Origin: JAWXTP01 sp044433415
Lineage (GTDB): Bacteria > Bacteroidota > Bacteroidia > Bacteroidales > Rikenellaceae
Assembly: GCA_044433415.1 (NCBI GenBank)
Contig: JAWXTP010000004.1
Location: forward strand, 1-59,514
Direction: 5' to 3'
Length of the DNA stretch: 59,514 nucleotides
Shown here: positions 6,208-14,480 of the stretch, piece after piece
Position numbering within the stretch: position 1 is the first letter of the stretch
How the letters are laid out: the number at the start of each line of letters is the position of its first letter
Notes under the pieces: generated by a model
Told to the model about the DNA's origin: nothing
Database searches by the model: none
What the model saw: only the letters and a program-made list of their open reading frames with translations
Program-made: the position numbers and the translations under genes

Positions 6208-7878
6208 CTATAAACTACAAGGTTGCCTTTTGGTCAGAAAATCAACTATAACCTCTCTATCACATGACTCTAGAGAGAGCTTACGTTTTACGGCACTTTT
6301 ATAATTATAAATCGTGTTATTGTTTGTATGTTCATACACCACTCGCATAGCGCTATTAGAAAAACCAAGGCACACCATACAAATTAATGCAAGTTCATAA
6401 AGTTGTAAAGAGTACTCGTCACGAAGATTATAAACTGCTCCATTATAACTTTCGTTAACAATATTACATATAAAACTCATTGCACTATTTTTATTAGATA
6501 ACTGCATCACATCTTTGAACGCTGCAATAAATTTCTTTGGTTGATGTTCTTCATAGTTGGGTAATTTTTCTATCAACTCAATAAAACAAACTAAAATAGG
6601 ATTTGATGCATTGTCGCCTCTTGACTGTGTTAACATCTGTTGCTCTATCATAGCTTTAGAAGCTCTAAGTGATTCTATTAATTCTTGTGATAAAGCTAAC
6701 TCTTCTTTTGTTCGTTGCATTTTACGACGAATAAACCTTATAATCAAAATGGTCAAAAGTATAATTACAATGCTTACAATTAATATCATAATTATAAGTT
6801 GTTGTTTTGCGACCTCTGCTTTATGCGCCTTTGTATTTGCTTCACTATAGTCAAATTCCTTTTCAATGGCATATAGTTCTTGTGCCCTATTTGCATCAAA
6901 TATGGAATCTCTTATATTATTAGCTAATTCTAAATGATGGTAAGCTAATTTGTAATTTTCTTTTTGCTTATATAACTTGTGTAAAACGAAGTTTTTTGAA
7001 AACTCTAGTTCAGAGTCGTCCTTTTGAAGAAGTTTGTTAGCATAGTACTCTGCCGAATCGAGACTATTTAATTTAGTATATGCATTTACTAAGTTACATA
7101 AGGTTAGCACTTCCCATTCTCTAGTTAATCTAGTTTGATGCATATTAACTAGATTATTTTTAGACTCTATTAGCATTGTATCATTATGGATTGCTAGTTG
7201 AGCTAACTTAATAACCGATCCTGTCTCCGTAATTATGTTATTACATTCTTTAGCAACCGATATTGCCTCTTGAAGATAATGAGCTACACTATCAAAACTT
7301 ATTGAATGATACATTATGCCTATATTATTCAACATAATTGATTCGGAGAGTTTGTCGTTACATTTACAGTAATAATAAAGAGCTTTCTTATATCTGTCAA
7401 TAGAAATTTCTTTGTTAAATATGTATGAGTCTTTATAAAGAGTTGCTAATTGCATATTAATTACTGCAAGAGTGAGATAATCGCTTGTGTCAGCTACAGT
7501 TTCAGCTTTTATAGAGTTAATCATAGCTTGATTTTTGTAGCCCATATCAGCCAAAATACCACTACGAACCAAATAAGAACGAGCCAAAAGGTTATCTGTT
7601 TGATTGCGTTTGAAATAATCTATAGCTACATTTATTAATGAATCACTTTCAGCGACTTCGTAGCGTTTATATGGAATATAACTACTTAAAAAGGCGTGGT
7701 AAGCCTTACCTAGATTAGATAAAGTTGCAGGATTAACTGCATCTAACATCATCTGAGCAGAGTCTAGATTTGGGGTATTCATCACGTTGTCAGCCTGCTT
7801 AAGGTAAGCATAATCAGCTGTAGATGTGCATCCTAATAATGATGCCAAAATAAATATATATACTAAAATAGTTTTCAT
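6208..7878 (-). CDS. Membrane-tethered TPR protein with C-terminal HTH-like domain
   Basis: 556 residues. An N-terminal signal with a lipobox-like LLGC (Cys17) leads into about 330 residues of degenerate TPR helices (pairs near 60-130, 165-210 and 255-320). One strong membrane segment (about 361-383) and a coiled coil (385-415) follow. The cytoplasmic end near 490-535 reads LALICMVCLGFSNSAMRVV...TIYNYKSAVKRKL, which has the spacing of a LuxR-type helix-turn-helix. I infer a one-component membrane regulator in which external TPRs sense a ligand and the inner HTH acts on DNA. It is the most upstream gene of the minus-strand DUF3244, NVEALA, propeller group. The ligand is unknown, and the HTH is recognised by pattern only. 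Confidence 0.75.
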   Translation of the reverse strand: MKTILVYIFILASLLGCTSTADYAYLKQADNVMNTPNLDSAQMMLDAVNPATLSNLGKAYHAFLSSYIPYKRYEVAESDSLINVAIDYFKRNQTDNLLARSYLVRSGILADMGYKNQAMINSIKAETVADTSDYLTLAVINMQLATLYKDSYIFNKEISIDRYKKALYYYCKCNDKLSESIMLNNIGIMYHSISFDSVAHYLQEAISVAKECNNIITETGSVIKLAQLAIHNDTMLIESKNNLVNMHQTRLTREWEVLTLCNLVNAYTKLNSLDSAEYYANKLLQKDDSELEFSKNFVLHKLYKQKENYKLAYHHLELANNIRDSIFDANRAQELYAIEKEFDYSEANTKAHKAEVAKQQLIIMILIVSIVIILLTILIIRFIRRKMQRTKEELALSQELIESLRASKAMIEQQMLTQSRGDNASNPILVCFIELIEKLPNYEEHQPKKFIAAFKDVMQLSNKNSAMSFICNIVNESYNGAVYNLRDEYSLQLYELALICMVCLGFSNSAMRVVYEHTNNNTIYNYKSAVKRKLSLESCDREVIVDFLTKRQPCSL

Positions 7879-8011
7879 ACGTAAAACATAAATTTTATAG
7901 CGTTAAAATCAGTTTATAGAACTACCTTTAAAAACTCTTCAACATTGCCAGGGTGGATAACCGAAAAAGCGCTATTGTAATTTTCTATGAATTGACACTG
8001 CAATATAGTAA

Positions 8012-8067
8012 ATTTTCGGAATGTAATCCAAAAAAATACGGATATTTTCGGATTTCATTCCGAAAAT
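8012..8067. repeat. Perfect-arm inverted repeat (18-bp arms)
   Basis: ATTTTCGGAATGTAATCC (8012-8029) pairs with GGATTTCATTCCGAAAAT (8050-8067) with one mismatch around a 20-base loop. It lies about 140 bases upstream of the TPR regulator gene start, so it may be a regulatory stem or a binding site. Nothing else in the window shares it. Confidence 0.6.
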
Positions 8068-8180
8068 ATTCAGAAATTAAGGGATTTACAGGAACAGGAA
8101 CTCTACTGTGAGCGATAAGCGTGGAAATTATTCACAAAATTTTCTCAGAATTTTCTCAAAATATTTAGTCTCTTGTCGCC

Positions 8181-8231
8181 CTACAAGCTAAAAGCTTCAA
8201 GCTACAAGCTAAATACAAGCTACAAGCTAAA
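8181..8231. repeat. Short tandem repeat CTACAAGCTAAA
   Basis: Three copies of CTACAAGCTAAA start at 8181, 8202 and 8220, with a variant CTTCAAGCTA between them. The array ends where the terminator of the fructokinase operon begins. It is probably slippage-derived; no function is evident. Confidence 0.6.
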
Positions 8232-8263
8232 AAGAGGTGTCTCGTACGTTGAGACACCTCTTT
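8231..8263 (-). terminator. Terminator of mannitol/fructose operon
   Basis: Stem AAAGAGGTGTCTC with GAGACACCTCTTT around loop GTACGTT. In the minus direction it lies 35 bases after the fructokinase stop. A second small palindrome, GATTGCATgaaATGCAATC (8268-8286), lies between the two. Confidence 0.8.
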
Positions 8264-8297
8264 GTGCGATTGCATGAAATGCAATCAGTGGTTAAAA

Positions 8298-9185
8298 CTA
8301 TTTCAAATTGTCAGGTATTATCGGCATAGCTCCATGTTGAGTACAAACATAAGCTGATACGCGAACAGCTTTTATGTGAGCTTCGTTTACGGTTTCTCCT
8401 TTCAGTATAGAAGAAATGAAAGTAGCAGTGAAAGAGTCACCTGCACCTACAGTGTCAGCAACTTCAACACTTGGTGTTTCTACAAATGAAACATTACCTG
8501 GTGTGAAAACATAACTACCGTTTACTCCACAAGTAAGTATCAACATATCTAATTTGTATTTTGCAATAAGAATCCAACATTTGTCTTGTAGGTCTATGCC
8601 TGGGTAGCCAAACATTCTGCTTATAGCAACTAATTCTTCATCGTTAATCTTTAAGATATTACACTTCTTCATAGAGTTACAAATGGTTTCTTTGTTGTAG
8701 AAACCTTGACGAAGATTGATATCAAAAATCTTAAAGTGCTCTTTAGAGTCAGGCATCATGTCAAGAAACTTATTGATAGTCTGACGTGAAACAATGTTAC
8801 GTTGAGCTAAAGAACCAAAACTTACAGCCTTAGTATTTTTTGCAAGTTCCTCTAGTTCCTCAGTGAAAGGAATGTTGTCCCACGCTACATTCTCTTTAAT
8901 GTCATACAAAGGAACACCATTATCATCAAGTGTTACCTGTACACAACCTGTAGGGTATTCCACTCTTTCAATTATGCCACCTAAACCCTTGCCGTCTAGG
9001 TTCTCAATGATTTCATCACCTAACTTATCATCACCTATAGCACTAACTACTGCTCCATTAAATCCAAATTGAGAAGCATGATATGCAAAGTTACCAGGTG
9101 CACCACCGATTTTTTTACCGTCAGGTAAAATATCCCATAATAATTCACCTAATCCAACTATATATTCTTTTTTCTCGTTACTCAT
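8298..9185 (-). CDS. Fructokinase, PfkB/ribokinase family
   Basis: Sugar kinase of 295 residues, the usual length for the PfkB family. Near the N-terminus are the sugar-binding motif GAPGNFAYHASQFG and VGLGELLWDILP. The C-terminal signature DTVGAGDSFTATF contains the catalytic aspartate and anion hole. The likely reaction is ATP-dependent phosphorylation of fructose to fructose-6-phosphate. Context supports this: 20 bases upstream on the same strand is a sugar permease, and the gene before that is a mannitol 2-dehydrogenase, which makes fructose. It is the last gene of the operon, followed by a strong terminator. Confidence 0.9.
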   Translation of the reverse strand: MSNEKKEYIVGLGELLWDILPDGKKIGGAPGNFAYHASQFGFNGAVVSAIGDDKLGDEIIENLDGKGLGGIIERVEYPTGCVQVTLDDNGVPLYDIKENVAWDNIPFTEELEELAKNTKAVSFGSLAQRNIVSRQTINKFLDMMPDSKEHFKIFDINLRQGFYNKETICNSMKKCNILKINDEELVAISRMFGYPGIDLQDKCWILIAKYKLDMLILTCGVNGSYVFTPGNVSFVETPSVEVADTVGAGDSFTATFISSILKGETVNEAHIKAVRVSAYVCTQHGAMPIIPDNLK

Positions 9186-9205
9186 TGCTATATAAATTTA
9201 ATTGT

Positions 9206-10522
9206 TTAAAGTTTTTCTTTTATTTTTGAACCGTAAAGTGCATAATATAACATTACTAGTTCACAAATTATTACTATACTCCAAGTCCATTTCCATGAAC
9301 CTAAACTATCTGCTAAATAGCCTTGTAATAAAGGGAAAATAGCACCACCAAAGACTCCCATCATAAATACTCCTGATGCTTTAGATGTGTATTGCTTAAG
9401 TCCTGTTACCGCAAGAGTGAAAATAGCACCCCACATTACAGAGTGACAAAGACCAACAGCAACTAATACCCATAAGTTATTAGAAAGTATAGCGATGATA
9501 GTCATGATAATAGCTGTAATGGTAGTAAAAGTTAGTTGACGACGTGGAGATACCGAGTTTGTCATGCTAGATGCTATACGACCTACCATAAGACCACCCC
9601 AGTAAAGTGTTGCAAGTAATGCAGGAACACCTAAATCCAATCCCCAAAGGACTATGTTGTCTCTACCAAAGAAAGATAACTTGTCGCCATTCTCTATAAT
9701 CTCTAGCGCGTGTAAATTGATGTTTACACCTATAGCAACTTCTGCACCAACATAAAAGAAGATTGCGATAACCCCAAGCCGTAAATGACTAAAAGACCAG
9801 ATGCTACGCTCGTTTTCCTGAGGCTCACTGCTGTAAGTGCCTTCAATGTTAGGAAGTTTCAACTTGTAAGTTATTGCTGTTACTATACCAATAAAGATAG
9901 TCATTACAATAAAAGGTACTAGAAGCTGAGAAGATTCTACCTTATCCATAGATACCCCTGCAAACATAACCCCTGTCACAAAGAAAGGCGCAATTGTTGT
10001 TCCTATAGAGTTTATGGCACAAACTATGTTCATGCGTTGCACAGGCTGCGTATTTGGCAAGTTATAAGAAGCTACATAAGGGTTTATAACCACTTGAAGA
10101 AGAGCCGCTGACGTACCCATAAGGAAAGAACCAAATAGAAATACTACATAGCCATAAGGGACGTAGTCTTCACCAAAATTCATCCCATACTCACCAAAAT
10201 TAGCTGCCATGTATGATGCAAGGAGATAGAAAACGAGTCCTGCAACCATAATCATAAGAGCTCTCATAAGAGTAGATTTGTAGCCTACAGAGTTTATCCA
10301 TTTGCCCCCCTTTGAACTATTAAGTAAATACCCCAGAAAGAAGAAAAAAGGAATCAGAGTGATTAAAGTATTTTTAAGTTCTTCAACATCTGATAAGAAA
10401 GCTACTTTTAAAGGTCCTTGAAACTGACCATTTACTGTTGTTAGGAAACCTACAATAAAGTAAATGAAAGTAAGTATTATGAAAGGAGCTAAACCGTAAT
10501 TTTTACTGTTATCGTTATCCAT
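9206..10522 (-). CDS. Sugar MFS transporter, FucP-like
   Basis: Inner-membrane permease of 438 residues with about 12 hydrophobic segments, the usual size for the fucose-permease branch of the major facilitator superfamily. NxxNPYVxSY-like segments (QVVINPYVASYNLP, INSIGTTIAPFF) typical of FucP-family proteins are visible. It probably imports a hexose or hexitol by proton symport. Placed between mannitol dehydrogenase and fructokinase, mannitol or fructose is the best guess. It is co-transcribed with fructokinase (20-base gap). A large palindromic element lies between this gene and the dehydrogenase. Confidence 0.88.
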   Translation of the reverse strand: MDNDNSKNYGLAPFIILTFIYFIVGFLTTVNGQFQGPLKVAFLSDVEELKNTLITLIPFFFFLGYLLNSSKGGKWINSVGYKSTLMRALMIMVAGLVFYLLASYMAANFGEYGMNFGEDYVPYGYVVFLFGSFLMGTSAALLQVVINPYVASYNLPNTQPVQRMNIVCAINSIGTTIAPFFVTGVMFAGVSMDKVESSQLLVPFIVMTIFIGIVTAITYKLKLPNIEGTYSSEPQENERSIWSFSHLRLGVIAIFFYVGAEVAIGVNINLHALEIIENGDKLSFFGRDNIVLWGLDLGVPALLATLYWGGLMVGRIASSMTNSVSPRRQLTFTTITAIIMTIIAILSNNLWVLVAVGLCHSVMWGAIFTLAVTGLKQYTSKASGVFMMGVFGGAIFPLLQGYLADSLGSWKWTWSIVIICELVMLYYALYGSKIKEKL

Positions 10523-10554
10523 AGTTGTGGTTTATTTTAGTTTGTTTCAAAAAT

Positions 10555-10735
10555 TGTCCGGTAGAACATGTAGGGGGATTCTGTTAACGTTCAAGAATCC
10601 ACAAATATATATATTAAAATGCAAGTTTTGATAATCTATAAAAGAAAAAATGTATAAAAGGGGAATTCTAATGTTAAATAAAATCCTAAAAGATATTTTA
10701 TTTAACATTAGAAGTGCCCTAAGTTTTACCGGACA
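10555..10735. repeat. Nested palindromic element inside mannitol operon
   Basis: The outer arms TGTCCGGTAGAAC (about 10555) and GTTTTACCGGACA (about 10723-10735) are inverted copies. Inside is an 18-bp perfect stem: TCTAATGTTAAATAAAAT (10667-10684) pairs with ATTTTATTTAACATTAGA (10695-10712). It sits between the dehydrogenase and permease genes and could cause partial termination or RNA processing that sets their ratio. The outer arm resembles the terminator arm CTGTCCAGTAAAA at 38410-38457. Confidence 0.75.
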
Positions 10736-10759
10736 GAAATCTGTTATTTGTTTATAGGA

Positions 10760-12208
10760 CTACTTTAAAATTTCAAGTAATTCTAGCACAGACATGGCTC
10801 CTTGTGCTTGAATTTTCTCTACCATATCAAGATATTGTGCTTTGAAAGGCTCGTGAGCAGCAAGATTTACGCTACTAAAAGGATCCAAGCCTAGGAATGC
10901 TAATGCATCGTCGCTGTTAATGACAGCAAAATCTACTTCTGTTAACCAAGGTTCAAAAAGAGTGAAACTTTCGCCTTTGTCATCTTTTTGGTATTTTAAG
11001 TAATGACGGTAAGCAGCAATTAGGTAAGCTACACGTACCATATCGTCATTGTTTTTTACCATTTGAGCGGCTATAGGCATCACGTAAACAGGGAATTTTG
11101 AAGCTCCATCGCCACAAAGTCTAGCGATTTGATCGCTTACCGAGCTGTTTGCGAAACGTTCTATAAGTGTTTGTTTGTAAAGTTCAAGATCTGTATTTTT
11201 AGGAGCAGGAACATAAGGAGTAACGTCTTTATCCATAAATGTTCTTACAAACTTAATGATACGATCATCTTTCATTGCTGCATCTACTTTTCTGAAACCG
11301 CTAAGCATAGATGGGTAAGAAAGTAGCGTGTGAGAAGCATTTAGTAGGCTAAGTTTCATATTCTCGAAAGGAGTAACATCGTCAGTGAACTCAACACCAA
11401 CCTCTTCCCATGCAGGGCGACCAGCGATAAAGTTGTCTTCTACTACCCATTGTATATAATCTTCGCAGTAAACAGGAGCGCCATCAAAAACGTCTAATGT
11501 TTTGTTTATTCTTTCGATGTCGTCAGGTGTTGTTGCAGGAGTAATTCTATCTACCATAGAGTTAGGGAAAGTTACATTTTCTTTAACCCATGCGCCAAGT
11601 TCAGCATCTTGTTTTTCTATGAAAGCTGTGAAGACTCTTTTACAAGTGTTACCATTGTGTTGTAGGTTATCACAAGAAAGAATAGTAACAGCACCATTAC
11701 CAGCAGCTTTACGACGGCGAAGACCTTCAGCTACAAATCCAAATACTGTTTTAGGAGTTTGTGTATTTGCTAGGTCGTGTTGTATCATCTCATTGTCAAA
11801 GATAAACTCACCTGTGCTTTTATCTGTGTTGTAGCCTCCTTCTGTAATTGTTAAAGTGATGATGCGTATATCTTTATCAGCAACTTTATTGATGATAGCT
11901 TCTGAGTTGTCTCCACTCCAAAAAAGCTCTACTAAAGAACCTATAAATTGAGTTTCGTTTTTGCCATCTCTTCCACAAACTGTAAGAGAGTACATGTTAT
12001 CCTGCTCTTTTAATACCTTATATAACTTTTCGTCTTGTGGCATTAACATTGCTCCACAAATACCCCATGATGATTGAGATTCTTTGCTTAAAAGTTGATT
12101 TGTGTAACATTGAAGGTGTGCACGGTGGAAGTTGCCAACTCCAAAGTGTAATATACCTGACGTAATTTGTTGTTTATTGTAACCTAGGTTTAATGATTTT
12201 GTTTTCAT
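10760..12208 (-). CDS. Mannitol 2-dehydrogenase (long-chain polyol dehydrogenase family)
   Basis: NAD(P)-dependent polyol dehydrogenase of 482 residues. The N-terminal Rossmann part begins with GILHFGVGNFHRAHLQ, the nucleotide-binding signature of this family. The C-terminal catalytic domain has KLSLLNASH, giving the Lys-x4-Asn-x2-His catalytic set known from mannitol 2-dehydrogenase. The expected reaction is mannitol to fructose. Related enzymes act on fructuronate or tagaturonate, so substrate is not proved by sequence. The fructokinase in the same operon favours mannitol. It is the first gene of the operon and is transcribed away from a LacI-family regulator. Confidence 0.85.
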   Translation of the reverse strand: MKTKSLNLGYNKQQITSGILHFGVGNFHRAHLQCYTNQLLSKESQSSWGICGAMLMPQDEKLYKVLKEQDNMYSLTVCGRDGKNETQFIGSLVELFWSGDNSEAIINKVADKDIRIITLTITEGGYNTDKSTGEFIFDNEMIQHDLANTQTPKTVFGFVAEGLRRRKAAGNGAVTILSCDNLQHNGNTCKRVFTAFIEKQDAELGAWVKENVTFPNSMVDRITPATTPDDIERINKTLDVFDGAPVYCEDYIQWVVEDNFIAGRPAWEEVGVEFTDDVTPFENMKLSLLNASHTLLSYPSMLSGFRKVDAAMKDDRIIKFVRTFMDKDVTPYVPAPKNTDLELYKQTLIERFANSSVSDQIARLCGDGASKFPVYVMPIAAQMVKNNDDMVRVAYLIAAYRHYLKYQKDDKGESFTLFEPWLTEVDFAVINSDDALAFLGLDPFSSVNLAAHEPFKAQYLDMVEKIQAQGAMSVLELLEILK

Positions 12209-12236
12209 AATATATTGTTTTTGTTATTATCTATTA

Positions 12237-12266
12237 CAAATTTATATTCTAACAAAGATGATGCAA
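12237..12266 (-). promoter_or_regulatory. Promoter of mannitol operon
   Basis: On the minus strand a TAAATTTG element (12244-12237) fits the Bacteroidota -7 consensus TAnnTTTG. A TTG lies about 19 bases upstream (12266-12264), as expected for the -33 element. The start codon of the dehydrogenase is about 29 bases downstream. Confidence 0.6.
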
Positions 12267-12289
12267 CACTTTTTTACGATTTATTTTCT

Positions 12290-12332
12290 GCAAACGTTCC
12301 TGCAATCGTTTGCAAAATCTGCAATCGTTTCC
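12290..12332. promoter_or_regulatory. LacI-type operator cluster
   Basis: Three related 12-mers with a central CG lie together: GCAAACGTTCCT (12290), GCAATCGTTTGC (12302) and GCAATCGTTTCC (12321). The middle one is a near-perfect GCAAnCGnTTGC palindrome, the classic LacI-family operator. They lie between the divergent mannitol operon and LacI-family gene, so the regulator probably controls both. Confidence 0.75.
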
Positions 12333-12361
12333 AATAACTATAATTTTTAATAAAAAAACAC

Positions 12362-12369
12362 TATATTTG
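12362..12369 (+). promoter_or_regulatory. -7 element of lacI-family gene
   Basis: TATATTTG fits TAnnTTTG and lies 22 bases before the ATG of the regulator, just downstream of the operator cluster. This position would permit autoregulation. Confidence 0.55.
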
Positions 12370-12391
12370 TATCAAATAAGAACTAATAACT

Positions 12392-13402
12392 ATGAGGAGA
12401 GTAACAATTAAAGATATTGCGGAGTATTTAACTATATCTGTTTCAACAGTGTCTCGTGCACTGACAGATGATAAAAATATACGCATAGAAACAAAAAAGA
12501 GAGTGCAAGAGGCCGCAAGGATTTTAGGTTATAGGCCAAATCCTGTAGCAACAAACCTTAAATATGGACGTACTAATACCGTGGGAGTATTAGTACCTGA
12601 GACTGTTACGCCTTTTGCTTCTAAGGTTATCAACGGCATTCAGGAGGTGCTTTATAAACAAGGAATCAAAGTTATTATTGCAGAATCGGGTGAGTCGTGG
12701 GAACGTGAACGCGAGAACCTTTCTGTAATGGAGCATTTCATGGTTGATGGTATAATAGTATGTTTGAGTAATTACAAAAAAAATAAAGACGAATTTTTAA
12801 GACTTCAAAATGCTGGTATGCCTATGGTATTCTATGACCGTATACCTCATGATATGGATGTTTCTCAGGTTATAGTAGGCGATTACATAAAAACCTTCTT
12901 CCTTATAGAACACCTTATCCGCAAGGGCTGTAAGCGTATAGCGCATATCCAAGGCCCTGATTATGTGTATAATTCTATAGAGAGGACAAAGGGTTATCGT
13001 GATGCTCTTGTTAAGTCTAAACTCGATTATGACAAAAACCTGATTGTAACTAGTGGACTACATATTGAGGATGGAGCAACAGCTATAGAGGAATTATATA
13101 GAAGAGGTGTAGAGTTTGATGCTATCTTTGCTTTTACAGATACTGTAGCTATTGGAGCTATGAATAAGTTACGTGATTTAGGGGTTAGCATGCCTCAGGA
13201 TGTGGCGATTGCTAGTTTCTCAGGTACGGTATTATCCACGATAGTACACCCTAGGTTAACAACAGTTGAACCTCCATTAATACAGATGGGTAATGAAGCT
13301 GCAAAACTTATTATGGAGAAGATTAAAGACCCTGGCTCTCCTGTGCGCTCCATAGTGCTAGATGCTAAGATGCAATTGAGAGAATCTACTGATAGAATCT
13401 AA
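12392..13402 (+). CDS. LacI-family transcriptional regulator
   Basis: Repressor-type protein of 336 residues. The N-terminal helix-turn-helix and hinge (TIKDIAEYLTISVSTVSRAL...RVQEAARILGYRPN, residues 3-53) are canonical. The rest is a periplasmic-binding-protein-like sugar sensor, with NTVGVLVPE at the start of the core and FDAIFAFTDTVAIGA later. It is divergent from the mannitol operon with LacI-type operators in between, so mannitol, fructose or a phosphorylated derivative is the likely effector. SGNH hydrolase and metallophosphoesterase genes follow on the same strand at short distances (40 and 45 bases) and may share its transcript. Confidence 0.93.
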   Translation: MRRVTIKDIAEYLTISVSTVSRALTDDKNIRIETKKRVQEAARILGYRPNPVATNLKYGRTNTVGVLVPETVTPFASKVINGIQEVLYKQGIKVIIAESGESWERERENLSVMEHFMVDGIIVCLSNYKKNKDEFLRLQNAGMPMVFYDRIPHDMDVSQVIVGDYIKTFFLIEHLIRKGCKRIAHIQGPDYVYNSIERTKGYRDALVKSKLDYDKNLIVTSGLHIEDGATAIEELYRRGVEFDAIFAFTDTVAIGAMNKLRDLGVSMPQDVAIASFSGTVLSTIVHPRLTTVEPPLIQMGNEAAKLIMEKIKDPGSPVRSIVLDAKMQLRESTDRI

Positions 13403-13442
13403 GTTCTATTAAAGTATAATTTATATTCAAAAACTTTATAAA

Positions 13443-14435
13443 ATGAAAAAAAGACTATTTTTATTAACTTTCTTAAGTTTAATATGTGTTGTATCTACAG
13501 CGTTCTGTGGAGCAAAAGAGTTTAAGATTAAATCTTTTGAGCTTAAACATGTAGAAATCGAAGCTGATGTTATGTTGACGATATTAGATACCGAGATGAA
13601 TGGTAAGTACAAAAACCTGAATCTAGAATACTCTATAGTGAGCGGTGTCGGTGAACTGAAAAAATATGACGAGTATGATATAATAGAGGTTAAAGGAAAC
13701 GCTAACGTTAAAGTTCAAGTAATTGCTACAGGAAAGAAAAATCAATGTGATACTGCTTACTTAACTTGTACATCTTCAAATACTGTGTCTTTAAATTACT
13801 ATAACAATAGAGAAGAATGGAAAACATTAATAGGTAAAACATTTATAGGTAAAGCGTTTAATTTTGTTGAAGCTAACCCTAGTTTGCCAAATGTGTTAAT
13901 TATAGGCAACTCTATATCTATAGGTTATACTCCTTTTGTAAGAGAAATATTAACAAATGATGCTAATGTGTACCGTGTGCCTTGTAATGCAGGAAGCACC
14001 AAGTTTGGATTAGAGAATATTAAATTCTGGCTAGGAAATATTAAATGGGATGTGATTCACGTTAACTTTGGTCTACATGATTTGAAATATACTATGGGTC
14101 CAAACCAGCAAGATGTTCCACCAGCAAAATATAAAGAAAACTTACGTGCGATATTACAATATTTAAAAGATAACACAGATGCTAAAATAGTTTGGGCTAT
14201 GACTTCGTTTGTTCCTAGTGAAGTAACTCCTAGACGTGATATGGGTGATGATAAATTATATAACGACATTGCTTATGAGGTGTTAAAAGAGTTCCCTGAG
14301 ATACTTATTGACGACCAATATACACTAACTAAAGACAATCCTAATAATCAGACTCCGCATAATGTGCATTTCTCACCAACAGGATATAAACAACAAGCTG
14401 AACAAACAGTTGTGTATATTAAAAAGTGTTTATAG
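13443..14435 (+). CDS. Secreted SGNH/GDSL-type hydrolase
   Basis: 330 residues with a Sec signal peptide (about 1-23). An N-terminal beta-rich region (about 25-120) resembles an Ig-like module. The catalytic SGNH domain follows, with the nucleophile serine in VLIIGNSISIGYTP, HVNFGLHDL in the block III position and HNVHFSPTGY supplying the C-terminal histidine. The GLHD and NVHF forms differ from textbook GxND and DxxH, but as far as I recall they are usual in one secreted SGNH subgroup. It is probably a carbohydrate or ester deacylase in the periplasm or outside the cell. The substrate is unknown. Confidence 0.8.
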   Translation: MKKRLFLLTFLSLICVVSTAFCGAKEFKIKSFELKHVEIEADVMLTILDTEMNGKYKNLNLEYSIVSGVGELKKYDEYDIIEVKGNANVKVQVIATGKKNQCDTAYLTCTSSNTVSLNYYNNREEWKTLIGKTFIGKAFNFVEANPSLPNVLIIGNSISIGYTPFVREILTNDANVYRVPCNAGSTKFGLENIKFWLGNIKWDVIHVNFGLHDLKYTMGPNQQDVPPAKYKENLRAILQYLKDNTDAKIVWAMTSFVPSEVTPRRDMGDDKLYNDIAYEVLKEFPEILIDDQYTLTKDNPNNQTPHNVHFSPTGYKQQAEQTVVYIKKCL

Positions 14436-14480
14436 GGAACTTCTAAAAACTGTGTTTTCTAAATTATAAAATATAAGATA

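Noticed and set aside
13443..14435. SGNH hydrolase catalytically dead because block III is GLHD and block V is NVHF
   Set aside because: These variants occur, as far as I recall, as the regular form of one secreted SGNH subgroup, and the serine and final histidine are intact.
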